56,391 bases of DNA from Chitinophagales bacterium (GTDB lineage: Bacteria; Bacteroidota; Bacteroidia; Chitinophagales; Saprospiraceae). The notes below the pieces were generated by a model. That model was not told the DNA's origin and did no database searches. It saw nothing but the letters and a program-made list of their open reading frames with translations. This document shows positions 1-8,437 of the stretch, piece after piece. The position numbers and the translations under genes are program-made. How positions within the stretch are numbered: position 1 is the stretch's first letter; each line of letters starts with the position of its first letter. The DNA is taken from NCBI GenBank assembly GCA_026928325.1, contig JAIXKS010000052.1, positions 11,613 to 68,003 on the forward strand, read 5' to 3'.

Positions 1-1217
1 TTTGCTAAGTGCAATCTAGCGACCTTTTCGTCTAAGTGCTTAGGCAAGGTATAAACTTTGTTTTCGTACTTATCGGCATGATTCCAGAGCTCTAATTGTG
101 CAAGTGTTTGGTTGGTAAAGCTGTTAGACATTACAAAAGATGGATGACCTGTTGCACAGCCTAAGTTCACTAAACGGCCTTCTGCTAAGATGATGATATC
201 TTTACCGTCCACGTTATACATATCTACTTGCGGCTTGATTTGATCTTTGGTCTGACCATAATTCTTATTGAGCCAAGCGATATCGATTTCATTATCGAAG
301 TGGCCGATGTTACAAACCACGGTTTTGTCATTCATCATCTTGAAGTGCTCACCTCTGATGATATCTTTGTTTCCGGTAGCTGTCACAACGATAGTTGCCT
401 CTTTGAGTGCAGTCTCCATTCTTTTTACAGCGAAGCCGTCCATAGCCGCTTGCAAAGCACAAATCGGGTCTATTTCTGTGACAATCACCCGGCATCCTGC
501 ACCTCTCAATGAAGCCGCAGAACCTTTACCTACATCACCATATCCGGCTACTACCGCTACCTTTCCGGCCAACATCAAGTCTGTTGCTCTTCGGATAGAA
601 TCCACCAAAGACTCTTTACAACCATATTTGTTGTCAAATTTTGACTTAGTTACAGAATCGTTGACATTTATGGCAGGAAGTACCAATGTGCCATTTTGCT
701 CTCTCTCATAAAGTCTGTGTACGCCTGTCGTTGTTTCTTCTGACAAACCTCGGATACCGGCTACCAACTCAGGATATCTGTCAAAAACCATATTGGTCAA
801 GTCTCCGCCATCATCCAAAATCATATTAAGCGGTTGTCCATCTTCAAATGCAAAAAGCGTCTGCTCGATACACCAGTCAAATTCCTGTTCTGTCATGCCT
901 TTCCAGGCGAAAACTGGAATATGCTTAGCTGCAATCGCTGCCGCTGCGTGATCCTGAGTTGAGAAGATATTGCATGAAGACCAGCTAACCTCAGCACCTA
1001 ATTCTACCAGCGTTTCGATCAATACTGCGGTTTGAATCGTCATGTGCAGGCATCCTGCTATTCTTGCGCCTTTCAGCGGCTTAGAGTCGCCATATTCTTC
1101 TCTCAATGCCATTAATCCTGGCATTTCTGCTTCTGCGAGCATGATTTCTTTTCGTCCCCAATCTGCTAAAGAAATATCTTTAACCTTATAATTCATGGTT
1201 GATTGTAAATTAGACAT
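1..1217 (-). CDS. ahcY: Adenosylhomocysteinase, 3' end cut by window edge
   Basis: This enzyme reversibly splits S-adenosylhomocysteine into adenosine and homocysteine in the activated-methyl cycle, using bound NAD in the cytosol. I translated the minus strand directly. It opens [20 protein letters not shown] and contains the family blocks [46 protein letters not shown] and [17 protein letters not shown], then the NAD-binding loop [10 protein letters not shown] and [10 protein letters not shown]. About 405 codons are visible. The family is usually about 430-440 residues, so roughly the last 30, including the NAD-contacting C-terminal tail, lie outside the window. I chose the ATG at 1217; a second in-frame ATG seven codons in (MNYKVKD) is a reasonable alternative. 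A -7 promoter box lies 34 bases upstream. Identity is secure. Confidence 0.96.
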   Translation of the reverse strand, partial: MSNLQSTMNYKVKDISLADWGRKEIMLAEAEMPGLMALREEYGDSKPLKGARIAGCLHMTIQTAVLIETLVELGAEVSWSSCNIFSTQDHAAAAIAAKHIPVFAWKGMTEQEFDWCIEQTLFAFEDGQPLNMILDDGGDLTNMVFDRYPELVAGIRGLSEETTTGVHRLYEREQNGTLVLPAINVNDSVTKSKFDNKYGCKESLVDSIRRATDLMLAGKVAVVAGYGDVGKGSAASLRGAGCRVIVTEIDPICALQAAMDGFAVKRMETALKEATIVVTATGNKDIIRGEHFKMMNDKTVVCNIGHFDNEIDIAWLNKNYGQTKDQIKPQVDMYNVDGKDIIILAEGRLVNLGCATGHPSFVMSNSFTNQTLAQLELWNHADKYENKVYTLPKHLDEKVARLHLA

Positions 1218-1250
1218 ATATTTAATGCTTATTTTTTTAAAAAAGGAGCA

Positions 1251-1258
1251 CAAAGGTA
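1251..1258 (-). promoter_or_regulatory. Bacteroidota -7 box for ahcY
   Basis: On the minus strand this reads TACCTTTG, an exact match to the TAnnTTTG -7 consensus of Bacteroidota housekeeping promoters. It ends 33 bases before the ahcY start. I see no convincing TTG at the usual 19-21 base spacing, so only the -7 half is supported. Confidence 0.55.
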
Positions 1259-1440
1259 CGATATATTTCTTACCTGCACTAAATATCAATACTTTTTAAC
1301 GTTTATATAGGACGACAATCCAACGTTTCCACATTCACTTTACCACTAAGTTCACTTAGAATTCACTAAGAAGCACATAGCAGATCTTTAAAAACGCTTC
1401 CGCTTCCCTGTTTATAAACCATATCTAAAGCTTTCAAAAT

Positions 1441-1543
1441 CAACTCGACAAATCTAACGATTCAACAATTCAACAATAAAAGTTACACCTTTAAACCCTT
1501 AAACCAACTAATCCAACTCGACAAATCCAACGATTCAACAATT
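1441..1543. repeat. Intergenic direct repeat, 30-base unit twice
   Basis: The 329-base gap between ahcY and the beta-CASP gene holds no gene. It is a mosaic of short repeated words. A 30-base word beginning CAACTCGACAAAT and ending GATTCAACAATT occurs at 1441-1470 and 1514-1543 with a single C/T difference. Between them is CCTTTAAACCCTTAAACC, which recurs exactly near 4252 downstream of the PD40 gene. At about 1335-1380 there is a run of CACTAAGTTCAC-like words. The copies lie downstream of minus-strand genes. Function is unknown; they could be slipped-strand expansions or remnants of a dispersed repeat. Confidence 0.7.
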
Positions 1544-1546
1544 AAA

Positions 1547-2962
1547 TCAAACCTCTATCCTCACCTCTTGTCCCATCGTCGGAGTCGCAATCATGCCCAT
1601 GCCTTTTTCAATCAAAAAAGATTTAAAATTATCCTGAACTTCAGGTTCGCCATGTACCAAAAATATTTTTTTGACATGTCCTTTTTGGTTGCTGATGAAT
1701 TTAAACATTTCGTCTCTATCTCCATGCCCGGAAAAAGAATCCATCATGCGAATATCGGCATTTATCGGCTTTTCTTCGTCAAAAAGTCGAATAGACTTAG
1801 CACCCGACCTCAATATTCCGCCTGGTGTTTCAGGTGTACAATACCCTACGATTAAGATCGTATTATTGGGATTGTCAACGCTGTTAAAAAGATGGTGCTT
1901 AGACCTTCCGGCATTCATCATACCGGCGGCGGATACGATGATACAAGGTTCATTAGTCGTATTTAAGGACTTCGATGTTTCGACATCCTTGACATAGATT
2001 AGGTTATTAAACCCAAAAGGATTGGGATCGGTTTGGATATATTTATTGATTTCGTCATCAAAACACTCTGGATGCAATTGAAATATATGCGTAACATTGA
2101 CAGCTAACGGACTGTCCACATATACTTTGATGGGTGGCAACAATTGCTGATTGGCCATCTTATCCATCATATAGATGATCTCTTGAGTACGCCCTAGACT
2201 AAAAGCCGGTATAAGCAATTTGCCCTTTTTCTCGACACAAGCTTCTCGGATTATGGCCAAAAACTCCTCTGACTGTTCTGGCGTTTTCTCATGCAATCGA
2301 TCTCCGTATGTAGATTCACAAATGAGATAGTCCACTTCCGGCATAGGGATGGGATCTCTCAAGATAGGTCGATCCGGCCTTCCGATATCCCCGGTAAAAC
2401 CAAGCATGATCTCTTTATCGTTTTCTTTGATTTTTAAGGTAATAGAGGCACTCCCTAATATATGACCGGCATCTCTAAATAACACCTGAACATCGGGATG
2501 GATCGTTTGCCATTTATCATAAGGATGACCTTCAAACTTTATCATCGCCGGACCAATATCATCCGTGGTATATAAGGGTTCACGTAGAGGTTCTTTACTT
2601 TTTCTTTTCTTTCGGATGATGCGATCATTAAACCACGCTACATCAAATTCTTGGATTTTGGCGCTGTCCATCAACATGACGGCACATAGACTACGAGTAG
2701 CATGTGTACTGTGTATAGCTCCGGCATATCCGTCTTTGACCAGCTTCGGAATTCGTCCACAATGATCTATGTGCGCGTGAGATAATATCATACAATCAAT
2801 CTCCGAAGGCTTAAAGTGCCAATGGTTATTCCATTCCCAAGTCTCGTCACCTCTACCTTGAAACAAACCGCAGTCCAAAAGAATTTTAAATCCATTATCT
2901 AAGATGATCAAATGAGAACTACCGGTTACATAGCGGGCGGCTCCGCAAAATCTGATTTGCAT
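1547..2962 (-). CDS. MBL-fold beta-CASP metallo-hydrolase (RNA-processing exonuclease-like)
   Basis: This 471-residue protein belongs to the metallo-beta-lactamase/beta-CASP family, whose members act on RNA as zinc-dependent endo- or exonucleases (the CPSF73/YSH1-like group). The metal-binding motif HAHIDHCGR is at residues 62-70. The distal His lies in GHILGSAS (about 167) and the bridging Asp in GFTGDIGRPDRP. The beta-CASP part follows, with LLIPAFSLGRTQEIIYMM, SAAGMMNAGRSKHHL and the C-terminal GHGDR and HGEPEVQ motifs. All catalytic ligands are present, so an active enzyme is expected. The length fits the family. It lies 47 bases downstream of the flavin reductase gene on the same strand and could share its transcript. 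The substrate is not evident from sequence. Confidence 0.9.
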   Translation of the reverse strand: MQIRFCGAARYVTGSSHLIILDNGFKILLDCGLFQGRGDETWEWNNHWHFKPSEIDCMILSHAHIDHCGRIPKLVKDGYAGAIHSTHATRSLCAVMLMDSAKIQEFDVAWFNDRIIRKKRKSKEPLREPLYTTDDIGPAMIKFEGHPYDKWQTIHPDVQVLFRDAGHILGSASITLKIKENDKEIMLGFTGDIGRPDRPILRDPIPMPEVDYLICESTYGDRLHEKTPEQSEEFLAIIREACVEKKGKLLIPAFSLGRTQEIIYMMDKMANQQLLPPIKVYVDSPLAVNVTHIFQLHPECFDDEINKYIQTDPNPFGFNNLIYVKDVETSKSLNTTNEPCIIVSAAGMMNAGRSKHHLFNSVDNPNNTILIVGYCTPETPGGILRSGAKSIRLFDEEKPINADIRMMDSFSGHGDRDEMFKFISNQKGHVKKIFLVHGEPEVQDNFKSFLIEKGMGMIATPTMGQEVRIEV

Positions 2963-3009
2963 ATGTCTAATATTGAGGTCTATAAAACTGACAACAATAT
3001 TAGTGAAAA

Positions 3010-3858
3010 TTAGTAATACAATAGTGCCATTGCTTCATTTATTTTACCTTCGGCGATAAATATCGAAGCTTTTCTTTGCTTTTCCTCATAGTCTAAGGCG
3101 TACAAGGCCTCATCAATTACTACATCTTCCTTCGAAGGATACCCATTCAAAGCAGCCAGATATCCCAATTCGTTGCCTGTCAATATCTTTGAATTTTTGA
3201 TTTTTTCCGGCAATCTGTCAAAGCCAATCGGCGTGGCGATAAATGGCTGATAAATCTCCATGATAGCATCCCCACTTGCTCGGACATAGTAGGCTCTTCC
3301 CATTCTACCCATCAAATCAAGTTTGTGTGGATCTATGCGATTGCCATCGATTACTTCTTCAGATACTGTTATCAATTGTACTTCACAAATAATCAAATGT
3401 CCGGCACCACCTTGGTCACCCAACTCAATGATTTCTTTAACCTTACATTCAAAATTAACGGGAGATTCTTTTACTCTAGCCGGCTTAACTGTCTCTGCCG
3501 GTTCCGGTGTCAAGCCGATTTTCTCAAATTCGTTGACAGACCTCAAAAACTCTACCGAAGCCAAAGCAGTCTGTCGCACAATAGGATAAGTAACTACATT
3601 GATAACACATTCTCCACTAACGCGTACATTATGCAAGGTGTCTTTCGTCGTATTATCGGAAACTTTACGGTTCGACGAAAAAACCATAATCGGAGGATTA
3701 GAAGAAAAAGTATTAAAAAAGCTATACGGTGCCAAATTGGGCACTCCATCTTCATCGAGCGTACTGACAAAGGCAATAGGTCGTGGCGCTACTGCACCTA
3801 CAAGATACTGATGCAAATCTTTAGTTGGCAATGTTCCCGGTACGATTTTTCGCTTCAT
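3010..3858 (-). CDS. Flavin reductase-like FMN-binding protein
   Basis: This 282-residue protein starts with the flavin-reductase-like (FMN-binding split-barrel) domain. Diagnostic stretches are VGAVAPRPIAFVSTLDEDG, NLAPYSFFNTFSSNPP, MVFSSNRK and, after about residue 90, GECVINVV. Family members reduce flavins or bind FMN as small oxidoreductases; some supply reduced flavin to monooxygenases. No partner oxygenase is next to it. The C-terminal part, from about residue 200, continues with GFDRLPEKIKNSKILTGN-like sequence seen in longer members. It is cytosolic, with no signal peptide. The start at the ATG at 3858 is supported by the conserved N-terminus following directly. The precise reaction is unknown. 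Confidence 0.85.
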   Translation of the reverse strand: MKRKIVPGTLPTKDLHQYLVGAVAPRPIAFVSTLDEDGVPNLAPYSFFNTFSSNPPIMVFSSNRKVSDNTTKDTLHNVRVSGECVINVVTYPIVRQTALASVEFLRSVNEFEKIGLTPEPAETVKPARVKESPVNFECKVKEIIELGDQGGAGHLIICEVQLITVSEEVIDGNRIDPHKLDLMGRMGRAYYVRASGDAIMEIYQPFIATPIGFDRLPEKIKNSKILTGNELGYLAALNGYPSKEDVVIDEALYALDYEEKQRKASIFIAEGKINEAMALLYY

Positions 3859-3976
3859 AAGACTAAGGTAATAATGGGTTAATGATTAATGGTTAATTTC
3901 GATTTATGAATTTTATCAACAAGGTAACTAATCAGGTATATGCTTTCAAAACATAAAAATAAGTGAATTTTTCGTC

Positions 3977-4028
3977 AGATCAAGCTACTTTTTTGCGTTA
4001 ATAGCAGCGCTATTGATGAAAAAAGAAC
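3977..4028. repeat. Copy of dispersed hairpin element
   Basis: This non-coding stretch begins AGATCAAG, folds as a 17-18 base hairpin (CTTTTTT...AATAGC, loop AGC, GCTATT...AAAAAAG at 3988-4025) and ends GAAAAAAGAAC. The element at 16765-16838 begins with the same AGATCAAG, has an ATAG/CTAT hairpin and ends with the same GAAAAAAGAAC. I therefore read it as a shortened relative in the 419-base gap between the flavin reductase and PD40 genes. The rest of this gap is AT-rich with no gene. Confidence 0.5.
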
Positions 4029-4144
4029 TGAAATATCCCAGAAAATTGACATTTTTTGATTAAAATCAATCCTACCTAAATAGTTACTTAACAAGATTAC
4101 CTTAAAAAAGATTGCTTACTTTATACGTAAAGATATAATATAGC

Positions 4145-4184
4145 AAAAAAGAGCATGACGGCATTTGCTGACACGCTCTTTTTT
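4145..4184 (-). terminator. Rho-independent terminator of the PD40/SPOR gene
   Basis: The arms are GAGC-A-TG and CA-C-GCTC, flanked on one side by six A and on the other by T residues. Read on the minus strand this gives a stem followed by TTTTTTGC, about 95 bases after the stop of the gene at 4278-6344. The symmetric A/T flanks mean it could work in both directions. Confidence 0.7.
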
Positions 4185-4277
4185 TCTATATTTGTTAATC
4201 GGGTCATTTCGTGTAAAACAAAAACTTAAACTTACCTCTTTACACGTATAAACCTTTAAACCCTTAAACCTTCAAAA

Positions 4278-6344
4278 TCAATTCTGCTTAATCCGCTCCA
4301 AAATCCCTCCGTTATCTACTACTACTTCGGCGGTCTTAAAGCCTCGATTGATCGCTTGCATCTGTACACGCTTGGCTTCATCGTAAGAACTATATCCGGC
4401 AAGGATAAAAATCGTCCAACTTCCTTTTGTCCACTGTTCTACCCGTCCTAAGTCTTTCACCTTATTGACTTCAAACCATATTGGATCCTCATACGATGCC
4501 AATCGCACTTTATACCGGTTGGATGCTCGGTATTCTTCTAAAACATCCTTATTAGTTGTATTAAAATTGCCGGCATCATTAAAATTTTTATCATCCTTGC
4601 TAGACATCATTAATTCCATTTGTGCCGTATTCAATGCTTCAAAAGTTATAAAGGCATCATTAAACCCACTAGCTTTTACCTTCGCCAAAACATCTTCCAC
4701 TTCCTTTCTATCGGAATAATAACCTAACCTGATTTTGACTGTATTACTAGATACCATGCGGTAGATATTGCCGTATTTAAGCAATGGTTTATATTTACCA
4801 TAATTGGGTTTGACCGCCGTCATTGAAGCCAACTGAACAAAAAAGACCTCTGAGTTAGGCAATAATTCATCTAAGGCTGTACGATGTGCATCCATCCACA
4901 ATTCATCGGATTCGTAGGCTTTTCCTACTTTGTCCGTATCAAATTCAGGTAAGACGAAGGCCGTATTTTTTCTTTCACCTTCAGTCAAGGAAACAGCTAA
5001 AACTGTATTTTCATCCACGGTATGCTTTTGAGTAGCTTCGGCTAAAGCTTCTAACGATACTGCTTCTGGAATATCCGCCATGATAACTTCGGTCTCTTCC
5101 GCTTCTTGGCGCATCGCTTTATAGATATCATTACTACCAAGTCCACCTAAACGATTCGAAGTAAAATATATATCGCCTGCTTCATTTAATGCAGGGAAAT
5201 AATCATCGCCAGGAGAATTAATATCGCGCTCCAACGGCATTGGACTTGTCCACATGCCCTGTTCGTAGTTTGACATATATATATCATAACCACCTAATCC
5301 CATCAGATTATCAGAGGCAAAATAAAGCTGATTTTCAAATAAATAGGGTGTTATTTCGTTGTAAGGCGTATTAATTTCTGATCCTAAATTGACAGGCTGC
5401 GACCATGTATCTTTGTCATAATGGCTCACATATATATCAAAACCTCCATACCCACCAGCTCTATCAGATGCAAAGTACAAACTTCTGCCATCAGAACTCA
5501 AAAACAAAGAGTTGATCGAAGATCCCATTTCGTTGTAAGGAAAGGGCTTGGATGAGGTCATCTCTCCATTGGCGTTAAGCGTGGCGATATGAACACTTGC
5601 ATTTTTAAAATCCTTATCCATGATCAGCCGAGTACCAACCTTACCTTCGATATAAGCACATCGGTTGACAGTGGTAGCATAGCTTATAGGACCAAGATGC
5701 GTGATTTTGTGATTGAGACCTGTGATATAATCAATTCTGTTTTTTTCAGTATCATACTTAAAAGTTTTATGCCCGATAGTGGAAGCATTGAAATCTCTCA
5801 ATACTTCGTCCATGAGGATGTCTTCTCTAAACGAGCTAAAAACTGCTGTATGGTGATAAAACGTCAATCCAAAGTCAGTCGTATTACTATTGGCCGGCAT
5901 CGCTAAAACATCGTATTTGGGTGCTTGTTCAAAAGCCGCATTCACATGATCGAGTCCTTGAAGGATCGCTAATCCTTGTATCGGAAACTTTTCGATATAT
6001 CCTGCCAAAAGTACAGGAATCTCTTGATATCGACCCATTTTTTTGAGCATGGTAGCGTATTGAACACCCATAACAGCATATTCCGGCACATCTACAGGTA
6101 TTGCGCTATAATAATGCTCTGCAGCTGCATAAGATCCCGACGTAAACAATAATTCTGCTAAGGCTAAACTAGCCGAATAGTCTTCAGGATTAGCTTCCAA
6201 ATGTGCCTTATACGATTGAATAGATGTTTCGTACGCTCCTGACACAGCTTGGATTTCTGCCTTTTCTAGGGTCTCTTGTGCCATTCCATTGGACAAGACA
6301 AACACCAATACAATTGTCAATAATTTATGCGTTTTCTTAAACAT
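4278..6344 (-). CDS. Exported TPR/PD40 protein with two SPOR-like C-terminal domains
   Basis: This 688-residue envelope protein has a signal peptide (MFKKTHKLLTIVLVFVLSNG..MAQE). TPR-like helices follow at about 25-130 (ASLALAELLFTSGSYAAAEH). A PD40/TolB-like propeller occupies about 260-420, with three clear repeats: LYFASDRAGGYGGFDIYVS, LYFASDNLMGLGGYDIYMS and IYFTSNRLGGLGSNDIYKA. The C-terminus carries two SPOR-like modules (VFFVQLASM..., about 510-580; YKVRLASYED..., about 620-680), a fold that binds denuded peptidoglycan. The TPR-PD40 layout resembles T9SS/PorE-type proteins, but PorE ends in an OmpA-like domain where this ends in SPOR. I infer a periplasmic scaffold tied to peptidoglycan. 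It has its own -7 box and terminator, so it is probably monocistronic. Confidence 0.82.
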   Translation of the reverse strand: MFKKTHKLLTIVLVFVLSNGMAQETLEKAEIQAVSGAYETSIQSYKAHLEANPEDYSASLALAELLFTSGSYAAAEHYYSAIPVDVPEYAVMGVQYATMLKKMGRYQEIPVLLAGYIEKFPIQGLAILQGLDHVNAAFEQAPKYDVLAMPANSNTTDFGLTFYHHTAVFSSFREDILMDEVLRDFNASTIGHKTFKYDTEKNRIDYITGLNHKITHLGPISYATTVNRCAYIEGKVGTRLIMDKDFKNASVHIATLNANGEMTSSKPFPYNEMGSSINSLFLSSDGRSLYFASDRAGGYGGFDIYVSHYDKDTWSQPVNLGSEINTPYNEITPYLFENQLYFASDNLMGLGGYDIYMSNYEQGMWTSPMPLERDINSPGDDYFPALNEAGDIYFTSNRLGGLGSNDIYKAMRQEAEETEVIMADIPEAVSLEALAEATQKHTVDENTVLAVSLTEGERKNTAFVLPEFDTDKVGKAYESDELWMDAHRTALDELLPNSEVFFVQLASMTAVKPNYGKYKPLLKYGNIYRMVSSNTVKIRLGYYSDRKEVEDVLAKVKASGFNDAFITFEALNTAQMELMMSSKDDKNFNDAGNFNTTNKDVLEEYRASNRYKVRLASYEDPIWFEVNKVKDLGRVEQWTKGSWTIFILAGYSSYDEAKRVQMQAINRGFKTAEVVVDNGGILERIKQN

Positions 6345-6383
6345 GACCTCTTAATTTTAGTGTATCAACTTTAAATTTAACTA

Positions 6384-6391
6384 CAAATATA
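6384..6391 (-). promoter_or_regulatory. Bacteroidota -7 box for the PD40/SPOR gene
   Basis: On the minus strand this reads TATATTTG, matching TAnnTTTG, 39 bases before the start codon at 6344. No matching -33 TTG is visible. Confidence 0.5.
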
Positions 6392-6730
6392 TAACCAATT
6401 TTTGTAATATGTATAAAAATGTTGAAAAAAATTATAATTTGTATGATTTTTGTGGTTAATTGGCTGTTTTTTAGTGGAAAATCAAAGCAACTCCACTATT
6501 TTCTTTGAGGTATAATAAACTTACAACAGAATAAAGTAAATCAGCATTCAAAGGCTTCAATATACTGGTCTGTTCCTACTGTTCATGCTCAATGTAGTTC
6601 CAGATTTGTGAATAATTCTTCGCATTCACATTCAATGAGTTTGTAATTTGCCCTTCTGCTCCGATATCCATAACCATACAGCTTTGAGCTATGTCATATT
6701 TTTTGAAAATTAATCAGGCGTTTGAAAAAG
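6392..6730. other. Spacer without a recognisable gene
   Basis: AT-rich sequence between the PD40 gene and the terminator of the lipoprotein gene. The only coding-like hint is a minus-strand open stretch of about 45 codons (roughly 6714-6583) containing MVMDIGAEGQITNSLNV and ending HEQ-stop. It has no recognised family, no evident promoter and could be a gene remnant. I do not annotate it as a gene. Confidence 0.5.
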
Positions 6731-6764
6731 AAACAGGCTGTCCGATGTTTCGGACAGCCTGTTT
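6731..6764 (-). terminator. Strong intrinsic terminator of the small lipoprotein gene
   Basis: A perfect 14-base-pair stem (AAACAGGCTGTCCG / CGGACAGCCTGTTT) with a six-base loop. On the minus strand it is followed by CTTTTTC. It begins eight bases after the stop codon of the gene at 6772-7281. Confidence 0.9.
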
Positions 6765-6771
6765 GAATAAA

Positions 6772-7281
6772 TTATCTGTGCTTTATAAAGAAAACCTCCT
6801 CTTCTAAGTCGTGATATATCTCATCTTCATAATGCCACCACCGCAAAGTACCCCGCACTGTATCCTTTTGCGCTGACACATCGTTAAGATTGATAACGAC
6901 CTGGAATGCAGGCAAATATCCTGCCTCACATCCTCCAATTATTTCAGAATATCCAAATGTTTCATCCATGTATATAAAATGTACATATTCACGAAACCCG
7001 GTAGGTAAAACATACATAAATCCCTTGTACGGTAGATCTTTAGATATTAACATTAAGAAATCTTTGAGACAGTCTAACTCTGCTGTTGATCCCCTATAAT
7101 CTAGCCCATTAACATCATCCGGGATACATAAGGATTGCCATGGATACCAACCATTTTGACAAGGACACTCATCGGAATGTTGTCCCCAAAAGTTACTACA
7201 ATCGGGTGTCGGTTTATGACAACCTGAAACGATTATAAAAACAGCAGAAATTATAATTTTATTCCAATTTATTATGACCAT
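6772..7281 (-). CDS. Small lipoprotein of unknown function
   Basis: This 169-residue protein has a short hydrophobic N-terminus ending in a lipobox-like IIVSGC (Cys at about residue 20), so it is probably a lipid-anchored envelope protein. The mature part is Cys-rich near its start (DCSNFWGQHSDECPCQNGW) and has acidic, aromatic segments (TLRWWHYEDEIYHDLEEE). I do not recognise a family. An IS30-type element sits only 19 bases upstream of its start, so its native promoter has been displaced or removed. A perfect terminator follows the gene, which suggests it was an independent transcription unit. It may now be silent or driven from the insertion sequence. Confidence 0.7.
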   Translation of the reverse strand: MVIINWNKIIISAVFIIVSGCHKPTPDCSNFWGQHSDECPCQNGWYPWQSLCIPDDVNGLDYRGSTAELDCLKDFLMLISKDLPYKGFMYVLPTGFREYVHFIYMDETFGYSEIIGGCEAGYLPAFQVVINLNDVSAQKDTVRGTLRWWHYEDEIYHDLEEEVFFIKHR

Positions 7282-7300
7282 TTATTTAAAATATCTTGAG

Positions 7301-7323
7301 TTCAACTAATAAATGCAACTTTT
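7301..7323 (+). repeat. Left inverted repeat of the IS30 element
   Basis: Reads TTCAACTAATAAATGCAACT followed by TTT. It pairs with the right repeat at 21 of 23 positions, and similarity stops on both sides. Confidence 0.85.
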
Positions 7324-7353
7324 GGTAGGAAAGAAATAAGGGATAATTTTTTT

Positions 7354-7391
7354 CAGAAAAGAGAAGAGAAAAACTCTCCTCTCCTTTTCTG
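7354..7391. other. Hairpin in the IS30 leader
   Basis: An imperfect stem of about 17 pairs (CAGAAAAGAGAAGAGA ... TCTCCTCTCCTTTTCTG) with a short loop, between the left inverted repeat and the transposase start. Similar leader hairpins in insertion sequences damp transcription entering from the flanking DNA; that role is inferred here. Confidence 0.6.
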
Positions 7392-7438
7392 AATGGTAAA
7401 ATTTCCTCATTTTGCTCCTCGTCCAAAATTCGCAATAA

Positions 7439-8419
7439 ATGGGACATTTAACCGTAGCACAAAGATACACAATTCAAGTATTAAAAGAAGAAGGTTTTTC
7501 ACAAAGTGAAATAGCTAAAAGAATTAATCGGGATAAGTCAGTTGTGAGTAGAGAACTGAAAAGGAATTGTGACCAAAGAAGTGGTAAGTACAAAGCCGAA
7601 TTGGCGGAAAGAAAATGTGCTAACAGGCATAAAACAAAAAAGAAGAAAATCAGATTTACCGCTGAAATTCAGGAAAATGTAGAAGAATTACTCCGACAAG
7701 ATTACAGTCCGGAGCAAGTCGTAGGATTTTCTAAACTTCAAGGAGACGATTGCGTGTCAATAGAGCGAATTTACCAACATATTTGGTCAGACAAAAGACA
7801 GGGCGGCAATCTTTACACACACTTGCGGACAAAGGGCAAAAGATACCGTAAAAGAGGAGCTTCAAAGGATAAACGGGGGCAAATTCCTGATAAAGTAAGT
7901 ATTGAAAATCGACCTAAAATAGTAGAAGAAAAAGTCAGAATAGGAGATGTGGAAATAGATTTAGTAATTGGGAAAAATCACAAAAGGGCAATATTGACGG
8001 CAAATGACAGGGTAACAGGAAAAGCAAAAATGGCATTATTAGAGTCAAAGTCATCGGAAGAGACCAAGCAAAAGGCAATTGAAATCCTTACAGAATGGAA
8101 GTCCTTTTTGAAAACCATTACCTCCGATAATGGAAAAGAATTTGCTTTACACAAAGAAATCGCAACAGAATTGGAGATAGATTATTTCTTCGCAAGACCT
8201 TATCATAGTTGGGAAAGAGGAGCAAATGAAAACTTTAATGGGTTGGTAAGACAGTATTTCCCAAAGAATTACGACTTTAATTTAATCACAAATGATGATA
8301 TCGAATATGTAGAAGATAAACTAAACAATAGACCAAGAAAAAGATTTGGATTTTTATCTCCAAATCAAGTACATTTGCATTTAATTAATAATGACGGAAA
8401 AGTTGCATTTATGACTTGA
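7439..8419 (+). CDS. IS30-family transposase
   Basis: This 326-residue DDE transposase cuts and joins the ends of its own element. The N-terminal helix-turn-helix is visible as MGHLTVAQRYTIQVL, FSQSEIAKRINRDKSVVSRE and LKRN, the standard IS30 DNA-binding signature. The catalytic core keeps all three acidic residues: Asp in GDVEIDLVIG, Asp in ITSDNGKEFA and Glu in WERGANENFNGLVRQYFPK. The last motif is characteristic of IS30. The C-terminal RPRKRFGFLSPNQV block is also typical. The frame is intact with no stop or frameshift, so the enzyme could be functional. The final residues (GKVAFMT) are encoded inside the right inverted repeat. Confidence 0.97.
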   Translation: MGHLTVAQRYTIQVLKEEGFSQSEIAKRINRDKSVVSRELKRNCDQRSGKYKAELAERKCANRHKTKKKKIRFTAEIQENVEELLRQDYSPEQVVGFSKLQGDDCVSIERIYQHIWSDKRQGGNLYTHLRTKGKRYRKRGASKDKRGQIPDKVSIENRPKIVEEKVRIGDVEIDLVIGKNHKRAILTANDRVTGKAKMALLESKSSEETKQKAIEILTEWKSFLKTITSDNGKEFALHKEIATELEIDYFFARPYHSWERGANENFNGLVRQYFPKNYDFNLITNDDIEYVEDKLNNRPRKRFGFLSPNQVHLHLINNDGKVAFMT

Positions 8420-8420
8420 A
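8398..8420 (-). repeat. Right inverted repeat of the IS30 element
   Basis: The complement reads TTCAAGTCATAAATGCAACT followed by TTT, matching the left repeat at 21 of 23 positions. It overlaps the transposase stop codon. Confidence 0.85.
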
Positions 8421-8437
8421 TCCGCCAATTGATTTTC

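Larger units (their letters stand above)
7301..8420 (+). mobile_element. IS30-family insertion sequence
   Basis: A 1.12-kb element with one transposase gene, bounded by inverted repeats at 7301-7323 and 8398-8420 that match at 21 of 23 positions (left TTCAACTAATAAATGCAACT, right complement TTCAAGTCATAAATGCAACT). The right repeat overlaps the last codons and stop of the transposase. I see no target-site duplication: the left flank ends GAG and the right flank begins TCC. The element lies between two divergent exported-protein genes and is 17-19 bases from each start codon. The intact transposase and inverted repeats suggest a fairly recent, possibly active copy. Confidence 0.88.

Noticed and set aside
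268-711. Plus-strand open frame of 147 codons
   Set aside because: It lies antisense to adenosylhomocysteinase and has no recognisable sequence.
1218-1300. SAM/SAH-type riboswitch upstream of ahcY
   Set aside because: The promoter box leaves a leader of about 25-30 bases, too short for such an aptamer, and no conserved core is visible.
6583-6714. Small minus-strand gene of about 45 codons
   Set aside because: No promoter, no recognisable family and no clear start; reported only as a possible remnant.
7301-8420. IS30 element as one end of a composite transposon
   Set aside because: No second copy of the transposase or its inverted repeats was seen in the window.
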